Source: JANNSX01 sp963741525 | Lineage (GTDB): Bacteria; Pseudomonadota; Alphaproteobacteria; Rhizobiales; Hyphomicrobiaceae | DNA length: 64,000 nt | Assembly (NCBI GenBank): GCA_963741525.1 | Contig: CAVUIW010000028.1 | Location: forward strand, 310,001-374,000 | Direction: 5' to 3' | In this document: positions 15,615 to 24,414 of the stretch, piece by piece | Layout of the letters: each line of letters starts with the position of its first letter | How positions within the stretch are numbered: position 1 is the first letter of the stretch | Position numbers and translations under genes: made by a program | The notes under the pieces: model-generated | Seen by the model: only the letters and a program-made list of their open reading frames with translations | Databases searched by the model: none | What the model was told of the DNA's origin: nothing

Positions 15615-18516
15615 CTATTCCGTGCGGCGCCGGGCCAGCACGAAGTCCGACACGCTCGACACATGCGCCTCGGGCAACTGCTTGCCCTTCGTCAGTCGGG
15701 CCACTTCCTTGCCGACGAAGGCGGCGAGTTCGCGCGCGTGCACGCGGCCGTCGGCGACGAGATCGGCCTTGCCGCCGAGGCCTTGCAGCATCGCATAAGT
15801 GAAAACGCCGTGGCCGAGAGAATTGCGCTCCTCGGCAAGCGTGTCGGCGTCGGTGGCCGTCAGCACGACGATGGAGGCGTCGGCCGCATCCTTGACGAGC
15901 CGGGCGTTGAAGGCGTTGCCGGCGTGGCAGGTGTCGACGAGCATGATGCGCCGGCCGCGCGTCGACTGCAGCATCTCCTGGAGCCGCTGCCATTTGACGA
16001 CATGGGCCGGCTTCCAGACCTTGCCGTCGAGTGCGGCATCGGTTGGCAGGAACAGGTAATCCGGGCCGTCGTTGACGCCATGCCCGGCGAGGAAGACGAC
16101 GACCGTGTCACGCGGGCCCGCGGCGCGGAGCGCGGCGAGTGCCAACTCGATGTTGGCGGCTGTCGGGCTGGTCGCCTCGCCCTTGACGAGCACGGTCTTA
16201 ACGATCCGGCGATGCAGCGGTCCGGCGGTCGCCGCGATCTGGTCGGCCATCGCCTTGGCATCGGCTCCCGCGAGCGTCAGATTCTGCCCGAGCGCCGGAT
16301 AGTCGTCGACGCCGATGGCGAGGATGTAGAGCGTCTCGCGGCGTTCTAGATCGCCTGCGCCCGAGTGGATGACCGACAGTGCCGCCCGCCCTTCCCCGAC
16401 GGCATTCTTTGCGATGGCCTCGATCTGATTCTCGCCCCGGGCCAGCGGCAGGTCGAGCACGATCTCGTGCGGCCGGCGGCCGTCGAGCGATTGGGCGATG
16501 GATTCGATCTGCCTGCCGTTGACGGTGACGGAGTAGCCCTCGATCGGGTCGTCATTGGTCTCGATCCGGAGCGTCAGCCGGAGCGGGCTCGCGGCCGTCG
16601 TGGCGCCGTCGTCGATGCCGGAGAGCGACAGATCGGGCGGCCGCCTGCTCAATAGCTCGTCGAGCACGAACTGAGTGTTGTCAGCCTCTGTAACCGCGCG
16701 GCTTGCGCTGCCGAGGGTGACCGCGCGCTGCAGGATGTCCGGCCGGTAGAAATGCTGTTTCAGTTGCGCTGCGGTGACGAAACGGGCGGCGCGCCCCGGA
16801 CCCTGGTTGATCTGCCAGCCGACGTGCCGGTCGCCGTTCGGCGAGGCGGCATAGTAACCCTCGGGCGTCCACATCACCCACTCGCCGTCGCGGCCGTAGA
16901 AGAGGGCGAGGATCGGCTCCAATGTTTCCGCGTTCCAAAGGCGAATGGTCTGATCGTCGCCGCCGGAGACGAGGCGGCGTCCGTCCGATGTCGCGGCGAC
17001 CGACCAGATGTTGCTCGTATGCCCGATGAGATCGCCGAGGCGGTTGCCGGCGAGGTCGAAAAGAGTCAGCCAGCCGTGTCCCGCTCCGCTGGCGATCTTG
17101 CCGTCACCAGTGAAAGTGAACGAGTCGTGGCCGTAGCCGTCGCGCTCGGTGCGCTCCATGCGCGCGATGACGTCCTGCCCACGCTCCAGGTCCAGCATTG
17201 CGAAATAGCCGAAGTCGCCGCCGCCGCGCCGCGTCAGTACCAGATCGCCGAGCTCGGTGATGGCTCCGGCAAACGACTTGGCATCGGTGGTGATGGCCAC
17301 GGGATCGGTGGGCGCGCGCTCCGTACCCGGCAGGCGGAGCGCATATTCGAGCGGGCCGCGGCGGTTCGTCGTGCGGGCTGTCTCGCGATGGCCCCAGGCG
17401 ATCCGCCGGCCATCGGCAGAGATACCGGCCGCCCAGACGCTGCGGCCGGTTCCCGAGAGTGCCTGCAGGACCTTGGCCGTCGCCGCATCCCAGACGTGGA
17501 TCTCGTTGTTGGAGCCCCCGGCCGACACGGCGAGCGCGCCATCGGGGCTGAAAGCCACCGCATGCGTCAGGCCGTCGTGGCCGCGATACTTGACCAGCAC
17601 CTCTCCGGTCGAGACGTCGAGGATGTCCTGTTCGAAGGGCGCCTTGTCGGCGGCGGCGAGCAGGCGCTTCCCGTCCGGGCTGAAAGCGAGGCTCATCGCC
17701 GAGGTCTTGCGTTTGTCGTAAACAGCAATGGAAGCGCCTGTCTCGGGATTCCAGAGGCGTATGGACTTGTCGAGCGCCGCCGAGGCGATGGTGCCGTCGA
17801 CGGGCGAGACGGCCAGCGCGATGACGAGGTCGGTATGTCCGGACAGCTGGGCGATGAGATGCCCATCGGCGAGATCCCATAGGCCGATCGCGGCGTCGTC
17901 GCTCGCCGTCACCAGCCGCGCGCCGTCGAGGGTGAAGCGCACGGCGTTGACATCGCCATGATGACCTTGGATGCGGTGAACCTCGGAGTAATCCGCCGCC
18001 GCCCAGACGATCGCGGTGTCGTCCATGCCGCTCGACGCCAGCAGAGCCCCGTCGGGCGAGAAGGCGAGCGAGAGGATGGCCTCGCTATGCCCTTCCAGCA
18101 GGTGCGTAATCTCGCCAGTTTCGATGTCGATGATACGGATGGCACCCTCGCCGCCCTGCGAACCCTGCAGCCGGCCACCCACCGCAAGCGTCCGCCCGTC
18201 GGGCGAAAGCGCGAGCGCCATGAGTTTCCCGTCCTCGCCCTCGCCGGCCTCGCCGCGGATGATCGCGTTCGGTCGCCCCCGTCTCGAGGTTCCAGATGCG
18301 GATGGTCTTGTCGTCGCTGCCGGAGATCAGCCGCTTGCCATCTGGCGTGAAGGTGACGTTGCGGATGAGCGCCATGTGCCCGCCGGTGTCGAGCATGAGG
18401 ATCGGCGCCGCGGCGTCCGCCTGAGCGGCCTTTGCTGGACCGGTGCCACAGAGCACGAGAGCCACAAGGACTGCGGCAGCGCCGATCGCGGAAATACGGT
18501 TCGCTCGATAGCTCAT
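15615..18516 (-). CDS. Secreted WD40-repeat caspase-like (C14) peptidase, one frameshift
   Basis: Read across one frameshift the product has about 966 residues. The N terminus (from 18516) has a signal peptide ending AKAAQA, then the first WD40 blade (FTPDGKRLISGSDDKTIRIW). At about 18262-18266 one extra base breaks the frame; the rest continues from the other frame (IIRGEAGEGEDGKLMALALS). Eight or more further WD40 blades follow, then a Rossmann-like C14 domain: catalytic His in VVFLAGHG and catalytic Cys in MLVDTCHAGN, in a context ETLYILAIGVDDYPAL typical of bacterial caspase-like proteins. The signal peptide puts it in the periplasm. Activator and substrate are unknown. Converges with the bactofilin gene, 16 bases between stops. 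Confidence 0.85.
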
Positions 18517-18816
18517 GACTGATCCTCGCGCGAATCTGCCCGGCGATCCAGGGCAGCCAGAAGAATGGTTACCTGATCATGAAACCCCTGTTCCGCCGGT
18601 AACAGACAAGACGGCATATGTTTCGCATTATGCCGGTCAGATGCTCTTGCAGCTTCGAATTGCCTGCACATATCAACGGTCATGCAGGCCGTCGACGGCA
18701 GGCGAAAGAGAAGCAGAACAAGAGATCATTCGCCGCCGACGGGGCCGAGGCCTCCAAGGCAAGTAACGGCAAGACGGCTCTCGGCAGGGGGCCAGACGAT
18801 CAGGGGAGAACCAGTC
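18517..18816. other. Intergenic region, 300 bases, no clear gene
   Basis: Divergent region between the caspase gene and the KGDR-repeat gene, expected to hold both promoters. An 83-codon open frame (18515-18766, forward) is present but overlaps the caspase start, has no ribosome site and no recognisable domain; not called. A GGGGAGA ribosome site lies just before 18817. Confidence 0.5.
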
Positions 18817-19749
18817 ATGAGCAAGATCAACACCACATTCAGCCTTCTGTCGCGCACCGGCCTCGTCCTTTCGAGCGCGGTTGCACTCTGCATTTCGGTG
18901 GCTGCCATCGAGCCAGCGTCGGCGCAGGAGCTGCAGGTCAAGTTCGACGGCAAGGAGATCGAGCTTCGCCGGAACTCCGGCGGGTCGAACAATTCCGGCG
19001 ACGGCGTCGTCAAGAAGAAGTCGCCGCCGCGCATCATTTCCGCGAACACGAAGGGCGATCGCGAGGAAGAGCCGAAGTTCAAGACCATTACGGTCGGCAA
19101 GGGCGATCGCGAGGAAGAAGGCACCTCCAACAAGAAGTTCCCGCGGATCGCCATTGGCAAGGGCGATCGGGATGAGGACAAGCCGAAGTCCCAGCAGATC
19201 GTCGTCGGCAAGGGCGACCAGTCCGAGGATAACGAGCCGCCCAAGAAGCGGCAGGTGATCGTCGAGCCGAAGCCGAAAAAGAAGAAGGTCGTCGTGACCG
19301 AGGCGGCGCCGAAGAAGCTCAAGAAGCTTGCGCTCCTCACCGAGTCGGCTGCGCCGAAGAAGGCCAAGAAGATCGTCATCGCCGACGCCGCGCCTGCCGA
19401 TGAGGAGACGCCGGCCGAGACACCTGAGGTCGAGACCGAAACGCCTGCCGAGGAGGCTCCTGCGGCCGAAGCTCCGGCCGAGGAGACGACGACTGAGGAG
19501 CAGGCCCAGGCTGAGACGCTGGCCGCGCCCGAGCAGAAGTTCGAAGTCGGCCAGATCGTGACCGGCGGCGACGGCAAGAGCTACGTGATCGTCAAGATCG
19601 ACGACACCGGGATCAGCGCCATGCCGCTCGCCGCTTTCGCCGAGTACGAGCAGCCGAAGAAGGTCTACAAGAAGAAGCGCCACAAGAAGCGGTACTCGGG
19701 TTACGGCTACTCGAACTCGCGCTCCTACGGTGGATCGAGCTGCCACTAA
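18817..19749 (+). CDS. Secreted low-complexity protein with KGDR(E/D)E repeats
   Basis: 310 residues with a signal peptide ending at PASAQE. The middle holds four imperfect repeats of 15-20 residues built around GKGDR-(E/D)-E-(E/D) (about residues 78, 93, 113 and 131), the first two nearly identical at the DNA level too. A Lys-rich block (KPKKKKVVV, APKKLKKL, APKKAKK) and an Ala/Glu/Pro-rich acidic block follow, then a folded-looking C-terminal part (FEVGQIVTGGDGKSYVIVKI) and a Tyr/Ser/Gly tail with a final Cys. Alternating positive and negative blocks suggest binding to a polymer of the envelope. No family recognised; probably hypothetical in databases. Followed by a strong terminator. Confidence 0.7.
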   Translation: MSKINTTFSLLSRTGLVLSSAVALCISVAAIEPASAQELQVKFDGKEIELRRNSGGSNNSGDGVVKKKSPPRIISANTKGDREEEPKFKTITVGKGDREEEGTSNKKFPRIAIGKGDRDEDKPKSQQIVVGKGDQSEDNEPPKKRQVIVEPKPKKKKVVVTEAAPKKLKKLALLTESAAPKKAKKIVIADAAPADEETPAETPEVETETPAEEAPAAEAPAEETTTEEQAQAETLAAPEQKFEVGQIVTGGDGKSYVIVKIDDTGISAMPLAAFAEYEQPKKVYKKKRHKKRYSGYGYSNSRSYGGSSCH

Positions 19750-19776
19750 TCCAAGGTCGAGATGGCCAAAAGACGA

Positions 19777-19810
19777 AGAGCCGGCGGGCAACCGCCGGCT
19801 CTTTCGCTTT
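19777..19810 (+). terminator. Rho-independent terminator
   Basis: Perfect 11-bp stem AGAGCCGGCGG / CCGCCGGCTCT with a GCAA loop, followed by TTCGCTTT. It ends the transcript of the KGDR-repeat protein gene. Confidence 0.85.
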
Positions 19811-19978
19811 GCCGGGCGTGGAACGGCAACCCAGCAGGCCGTTCCGTCCTCGCCGCCCCGGCGGTACCGCTTGATGTTGTACAGCGGTAGCAATACGATC
19901 GGGGCTTCCACGCGCGCCACCGGCCTGCGCATTGCGGCGCTCCCTGTTGCTCGCGCTCCAGAAACCCAGGAGGTCAGG

Positions 19979-20638
19979 ATGACGCTTGCCATCAACTCCA
20001 CCGCGCCCGACTTCGAAGCCGACACGACAGAGGGCACGATGAAGTTTCACGATTTCGTCGGCGAGTCCTGGTGCGTGCTGTTTTCCCACCCGAAGGACTT
20101 CACGCCCGTCTGTACGACCGAGCTTGGTGCACTGGCCAAGCTCAAGCCCGAGTTCGACAAGCGCAACTGCAAGATCGTCGGCTTGAGCGTCGATCCGGTT
20201 TCGGACCACGCCAAATGGGCCAAGGATATCGAGGAGACCCAGGGGGCCGCCCCCAACTACCCGATGATCGGCGACAGCAATCTCGAGGTGTCGAAGCTCT
20301 ATGGCATGCTGCCAGCCTCGACCACGGGCACGTCCGAGGGACGCACACCGGCCGACAACCAAACGGTCCGCAACGTCTATGTCATCGGGCCCGACAAGAA
20401 GGTGAAGCTCGTCCTCGCCTATCCGATGACGACGGGGCGCAACTTCGACGAGGTCCTTCGGGTCATCGACTCGCTGCAACTGACGGCCAAGCACAAGGTC
20501 GCGACCCCGGTCAATTGGAAGCCGGGCGAGGACGTGATCATCGCCGGATCGGTGTCCGACGATGATGCCAAGAAGATTTATCCGGAGGGGTGGAAGGCGC
20601 CGAAGCCCTACTTGCGCATCGTGCCTCAGCCGAAATGA
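19979..20638 (+). CDS. Peroxiredoxin, 1-Cys (Prx6) type
   Basis: 219 residues. The peroxidatic Cys is in SHPKDFTPVCTTELG (about residues 37-51), the Prx6 pattern PVCTTE with the catalytic Thr and a downstream Arg (EGRTPADNQTVRNVYVIGPD). The long C-terminal extension (VNWKPGEDVII, KAPKPYLRIVPQP) is that of Prx6 dimers. It reduces hydrogen peroxide and alkyl hydroperoxides in the cytosol. The ATG at 19979 follows an AGGAGG ribosome site; upstream codons are non-coding. Confidence 0.95.
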   Translation: MTLAINSTAPDFEADTTEGTMKFHDFVGESWCVLFSHPKDFTPVCTTELGALAKLKPEFDKRNCKIVGLSVDPVSDHAKWAKDIEETQGAAPNYPMIGDSNLEVSKLYGMLPASTTGTSEGRTPADNQTVRNVYVIGPDKKVKLVLAYPMTTGRNFDEVLRVIDSLQLTAKHKVATPVNWKPGEDVIIAGSVSDDDAKKIYPEGWKAPKPYLRIVPQPK

Positions 20639-20701
20639 AATGGAACGGGGCGGAAGCCGATCGCTCCCGCCCCGCCTCGACTGAACGCTCATGCGCTGGC
20701 C

Positions 20702-21847
20702 TCAGGCCTTCTGCAGGCGCCCGTACTCCTTCAGGAAATCGTCGTAGGTGGCGTGCTTGCCATCGGGCTCGATCGGCGGCATGGGCATCATGCGGGCCTT
20801 CGTGAGCTTGTCGGCGAGAGTGGCGTAACCGTAGGAGTCCACGAGGTCGGCCGGCAGCATCGGCACCGTGTCGAGATTGACGACGCCGGCGCTCTGCTCC
20901 GTCGCGAAGATCTTCTGCGCTTCGGGCGTCAGGATGTGGTTGATCATCTTGTAGGTGAGATCGATGTTGGGCGCATCCTTCGGAATGACGAGGCAATCCA
21001 TGAACAGGCCCGTGCCCTCCTTCGGGATCGTGTACTTGATCTCCTTGCCCTTGGCCTTGGCCCAGACGGCGACCGCCTCCCAGCCGAGGTTCGAGACGAC
21101 GACCTCGCCGCGGGCAAATGCGTCCGCCATGTCGCCGTAGCTCGGGAAGAAGGCGCGCGCGTGCTCCTTCTTGAGCTTGATTTGCAGGTCGATGACTTGC
21201 GTCAGCTCGTCCTTGGTGATGATCGAGCCATCCGGGCGGCCGGTGACGACCGGGCCCCAGATCAGGAGGTAGGTCAGCGGATCGTCGACCATCGCCACCT
21301 TGCCCTTGTACTCGTCCTTGAAGATGTCCATCCAGCTCTCGGGCGGTGTCTTCACGACAGCGGGATCGTACATCAGCGGCAGCGAGCCCCAGTTCCACGG
21401 AATGCCCAGCAGCTTGCCGTCGTGGCGCAGCGTCTCGGTCTTGGCGAACTCCGGAATGATCCGGCCGAGGCTCTCGATCCGGCTGTCGTCGATGGGCTCG
21501 ATCAGTCCGCCGTCGTTCATCATCCTGAGGTAGCCGAAGTACATCGAGACGAGATCGGTCTTGCCGACGCCACCGGCTTGCAGCTTGGCAATGATCTCCT
21601 CGTTGGAGGCGATGAAGGTCGGCTGGAAGTCGATGTCGTTGTCCTTGAGGAAGGTGCCGGACTTGATCGGCGTCTCGTAGCCCTGCCAGCCCATCCAGGT
21701 CATGGTGGTGGCCGCATAGGCCGGCTGGCTCGGCAGGCCGAAGGCCGCCGCGCCGCCGGCGGCGCCGATGCTGGCCAGCAGGCTTCGCCGTGACAGGCTC
21801 GAGCGCGCCGCCAGCTCGAGATAGCTGTCCATGTTCTTAGCTGTCAT
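20702..21847 (-). CDS. ABC transporter substrate-binding protein, spermidine/putrescine (PotD) type
   Basis: 381 residues. The N terminus has a twin-arginine-like signal (SLSRRSLLASIG, then a hydrophobic run ending at AYAA). The mature part is a type II periplasmic binding protein of the PotD/polyamine group: MTWMGWQGYETP, DLVSMYFGYLRMM, GIPWNWGSLPLMYDP, KVAMVDDPLTYLL. It should capture a small amine or carboxylate for the two permeases encoded divergently at 21991. Ligand not readable. Confidence 0.88.
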   Translation of the reverse strand: MTAKNMDSYLELAARSSLSRRSLLASIGAAGGAAAFGLPSQPAYAATTMTWMGWQGYETPIKSGTFLKDNDIDFQPTFIASNEEIIAKLQAGGVGKTDLVSMYFGYLRMMNDGGLIEPIDDSRIESLGRIIPEFAKTETLRHDGKLLGIPWNWGSLPLMYDPAVVKTPPESWMDIFKDEYKGKVAMVDDPLTYLLIWGPVVTGRPDGSIITKDELTQVIDLQIKLKKEHARAFFPSYGDMADAFARGEVVVSNLGWEAVAVWAKAKGKEIKYTIPKEGTGLFMDCLVIPKDAPNIDLTYKMINHILTPEAQKIFATEQSAGVVNLDTVPMLPADLVDSYGYATLADKLTKARMMPMPPIEPDGKHATYDDFLKEYGRLQKA

Positions 21848-21990
21848 CGGGTGATTCCTCCATATCCGCCGGGTTCTGGACGATCCAGCCCGCGCCTTCG
21901 ATTGCGTCTGCCCTTGTCCGGCAGTTGCCTCGACGCTAGCTTGGTGGCCAAGCGCTGGTCAACAAACAATCGGCGGGTTCGAGGTTTTGC

Positions 21991-22839
21991 ATGGCTGCGA
22001 CCGGCGAAACGACATGGCGCTCGTGGCTGCCGCTCGCCCCGGCAACGCTCGTGTTCGTGGCCCTGTTCGTCGCGCCGCTGCTGTTCTTCCTGGCAGTGAG
22101 CTTCTGGGTGGTGCGCGCCCGGATCATGCGGCCTGCCTTCACGATCCAGAACTATGTCGAGACCTTCGTCGACTACGGCGGCGTGCTCGGCTACACGCTG
22201 CTGATCGCCGGCATCATTGCCGTGTCGACCACCCTCATCGCTTTCCTGTTCGCCTATGCCATCCGCTTCCGCCTCGGCCGCTATGGCAATCTGTTTCTGC
22301 TCCTGGCGCTCATCTCGCTGTTCGGCGGCTATCTCGTGAAGGTCTACGCCTGGAAGAGCATCCTCGGCACGGACGGCGTGCTGAACAAGGCGCTGCTCGG
22401 CCTAGGGCTGATCGATCAGCCTCTGTCCTGGCTCCTCTACAGCGCGAACGGCGTCGTCATGACGCTGACCTACTTCCTCGTACCCTTCGCCGTGCTGCCG
22501 ATCTATGGCAGCCTTCGTGCCATCAAGGACGTGACGCTCGAGGCGGCACGCGATGTCGGGGCGACGCCGTGGCAGGTGGTGCGCGATGTCGTGCTGCCGC
22601 AAGCGAAGGGCGGCCTGCTCGCCGCCTTCGCGCTGAGCTTCCTCATCTCGGTCGGCGACTACGTGACGCCGCGCTATGTCGGCGGCGGCGCGGCGCTGAT
22701 GGGCACATTCATCGAGAACCAGTTCTCGATCGGCTTCAACTGGCCGCTCGGCAGCGCCATGTCGTTCACAACCATGCTGGCGACGCTCGCCGTGGTCATT
22801 GCTTTTCGCCAGCTCCTCGAGTGGAGCTTGAAGCCATGA
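21991..22839 (+). CDS. ABC transporter permease, polyamine type (PotB-like)
   Basis: 282 residues, six membrane helices in the standard BPD_transp_1 layout, starting with PATLVFVALFVAPLLFFLAV. The cytoplasmic EAA loop that contacts the ATPase is visible as EAARDVGATPWQVVRDVVLPQAKGG (segment at about residues 185-209). Its stop overlaps the next permease start by 4 bases (ATGA). The substrate-binding gene is divergent, 143 bases away. No ATP-binding subunit is encoded in this cluster. Confidence 0.93.
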   Translation: MAATGETTWRSWLPLAPATLVFVALFVAPLLFFLAVSFWVVRARIMRPAFTIQNYVETFVDYGGVLGYTLLIAGIIAVSTTLIAFLFAYAIRFRLGRYGNLFLLLALISLFGGYLVKVYAWKSILGTDGVLNKALLGLGLIDQPLSWLLYSANGVVMTLTYFLVPFAVLPIYGSLRAIKDVTLEAARDVGATPWQVVRDVVLPQAKGGLLAAFALSFLISVGDYVTPRYVGGGAALMGTFIENQFSIGFNWPLGSAMSFTTMLATLAVVIAFRQLLEWSLKP

Positions 22840-23621
22840 GGGCCGAGCGGATCTCGAGCGTGCTGTGGATTGGCGTTGCTGGGGTCGTGGCGTTCTACCT
22901 TATGGCTCCGCTCCTCCTCGTCGTGCTGTTCTCGTTCAACACCTCGGCGCTGACCAGCCTGCCGCTGACGGGCTTCACCCTCGACTGGTATCGCAAGCTC
23001 GTGTCGATCGACTATTTCCTGCCGGCGCTCCAGAACAGCCTGATCGTGGCACTGTTCGTCGGCGTGCTCTCGGTGGTGACCGGTACACTCGCGGCTCTGG
23101 TACTCGCGAGAATGGCGCCCGGCCGGGCCCAACGCATCACGGCGCTCTTGAGTCTGCCGATGATGATCCCGGCGCTCATCATCGGCATCTCGCTGCTGAC
23201 TTTCTTCGTGCGCTTCCTCGACTTCAGGCTCGGGCTTCCTGCCGTCATCCTCGGGCAGCTGGTGATCGTGCAACCCTTCGTCATCGCCATCGTCTACGCG
23301 CGGCTGCAGACCTTCGACTGGGCGATCGTCGACAGCGCGCGCGATCTCGGGGCCTCGCCATTGCGCGCCTTCCTCACGATCACACTGCCGGTGATCCAGC
23401 CGACCATCGTGGGCGCCGCGCTGATCGCGCTCGCCATCTCGCTCGACGATTTCGTGATCACCTTTTTCACCATCGGCTCGGGCAACACGCTGCCGACCAT
23501 GGTCTGGGGGCTCGTGCGGACCTCGCTCGACCCGACCATCAATGCACTGGCGACGCTGCTGCTGTTGTTCAGCATCGGCTCGACGGCGCTGGCGCTGTGG
23601 CTCAGTAGGTATCGAGGGTAG
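22836..23621 (+). CDS. ABC transporter permease, polyamine type (PotC-like)
   Basis: 261 residues, second permease subunit of the same transporter. Six membrane helices; EAA loop DSARDLGASPLRAFLTITLP (about residues 162-181) followed by SLDDFVITFFTIGSGNTLPTMVW, a strong PotC-family signature (segments of LDDFVITFF type). Start overlaps the stop of the first permease. The SDR gene begins 6 bases after its stop, so the SDR is most likely in the same operon and may act on the imported compound. Confidence 0.93.
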   Translation: MRAERISSVLWIGVAGVVAFYLMAPLLLVVLFSFNTSALTSLPLTGFTLDWYRKLVSIDYFLPALQNSLIVALFVGVLSVVTGTLAALVLARMAPGRAQRITALLSLPMMIPALIIGISLLTFFVRFLDFRLGLPAVILGQLVIVQPFVIAIVYARLQTFDWAIVDSARDLGASPLRAFLTITLPVIQPTIVGAALIALAISLDDFVITFFTIGSGNTLPTMVWGLVRTSLDPTINALATLLLLFSIGSTALALWLSRYRG

Positions 23622-23627
23622 GGCGGG

Positions 23628-24398
23628 ATGAGTTCGGATTTCAAAGGCAAACGTGCCCTCGTAACTGGTGCCGGCCGGGGCCTCGGGTTGGCCATCGCGG
23701 CGGCGCTCGCTGGGGCGGGTGCGCGGGTCGCGGTAAATGACCGGACTGAGGAGTTGGCGTCGCACGCCGTCGCGGCGTTGCCAGGCACCGGTCACGTCGC
23801 GGCCCCTGCCGACCTTGCGACCGACGATGGCCCGGCGCTGGCTGTCAAAGCCGCGCTCGACGCCTTCGGCGGCCTCGACCTCATCGTCAACAACGCCGCC
23901 GTCAACATCGAGAAGCCGATCGAGGAAACCGACGAGGCGCATTGGGATTTGCACTTGGCCGTCGTGCTGCAGGCGCCGCTGCTGATCGTCGAGGCGGCGC
24001 TGCCGGCGCTCAAGCAATCGAAAGGCGTCGTGCTCAACATCGCCTCGGAGCTCGGCCTGCACGCGATCCCCAACAATGTCGCCTATGTAACCGCGAAACA
24101 CGGTCTCGTCGCCATGACTCGCGCGATGGCGGTAGAGCTGGCGCCCGCCGGCATCCGCGTCAATGCGCTCTGCCCCGGCACGCTCGACACCGAGCTGATG
24201 CGCGACTGCGCGGAAGCGAGCGGTGATCCGGCCCGCTACTACGCCGCCTTCGCCGCCTATCATCCGCTCGGACGCATCGCCTCGCCCGCCGAGATGGCGC
24301 GGATCGCGTTGTTCCTGCTGTCATCGGAGTCCGCCTTCGTCACCGGTACTGCCTTCGCCGCCGACGGCGGCTCGACGGCTGGACGGCTGTGGAGTTGA
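23628..24398 (+). CDS. SDR family oxidoreductase
   Basis: 256 residues, classical SDR: TGAGRGLGLAIA (about residues 12-23), AVNDR after strand 2 (Asp), NNAAVNIEKP, catalytic Ser in LNIASELG and YVTAKHG with Tyr and Lys. The C terminus FVTGTAFAADGGST is the usual closing segment. It starts 6 bases after the PotC-like gene and is probably co-transcribed with the permeases, which suggests it processes the transported compound. It converges on the CoA-transferase gene. Confidence 0.9.
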   Translation: MSSDFKGKRALVTGAGRGLGLAIAAALAGAGARVAVNDRTEELASHAVAALPGTGHVAAPADLATDDGPALAVKAALDAFGGLDLIVNNAAVNIEKPIEETDEAHWDLHLAVVLQAPLLIVEAALPALKQSKGVVLNIASELGLHAIPNNVAYVTAKHGLVAMTRAMAVELAPAGIRVNALCPGTLDTELMRDCAEASGDPARYYAAFAAYHPLGRIASPAEMARIALFLLSSESAFVTGTAFAADGGSTAGRLWS

Positions 24399-24414
24399 TC
24401 GTATCATTCGGTGG

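Noticed and set aside
18515..18766. 83-codon forward open frame in the divergent region
   Set aside because: Overlaps the caspase start and has no ribosome site or family.
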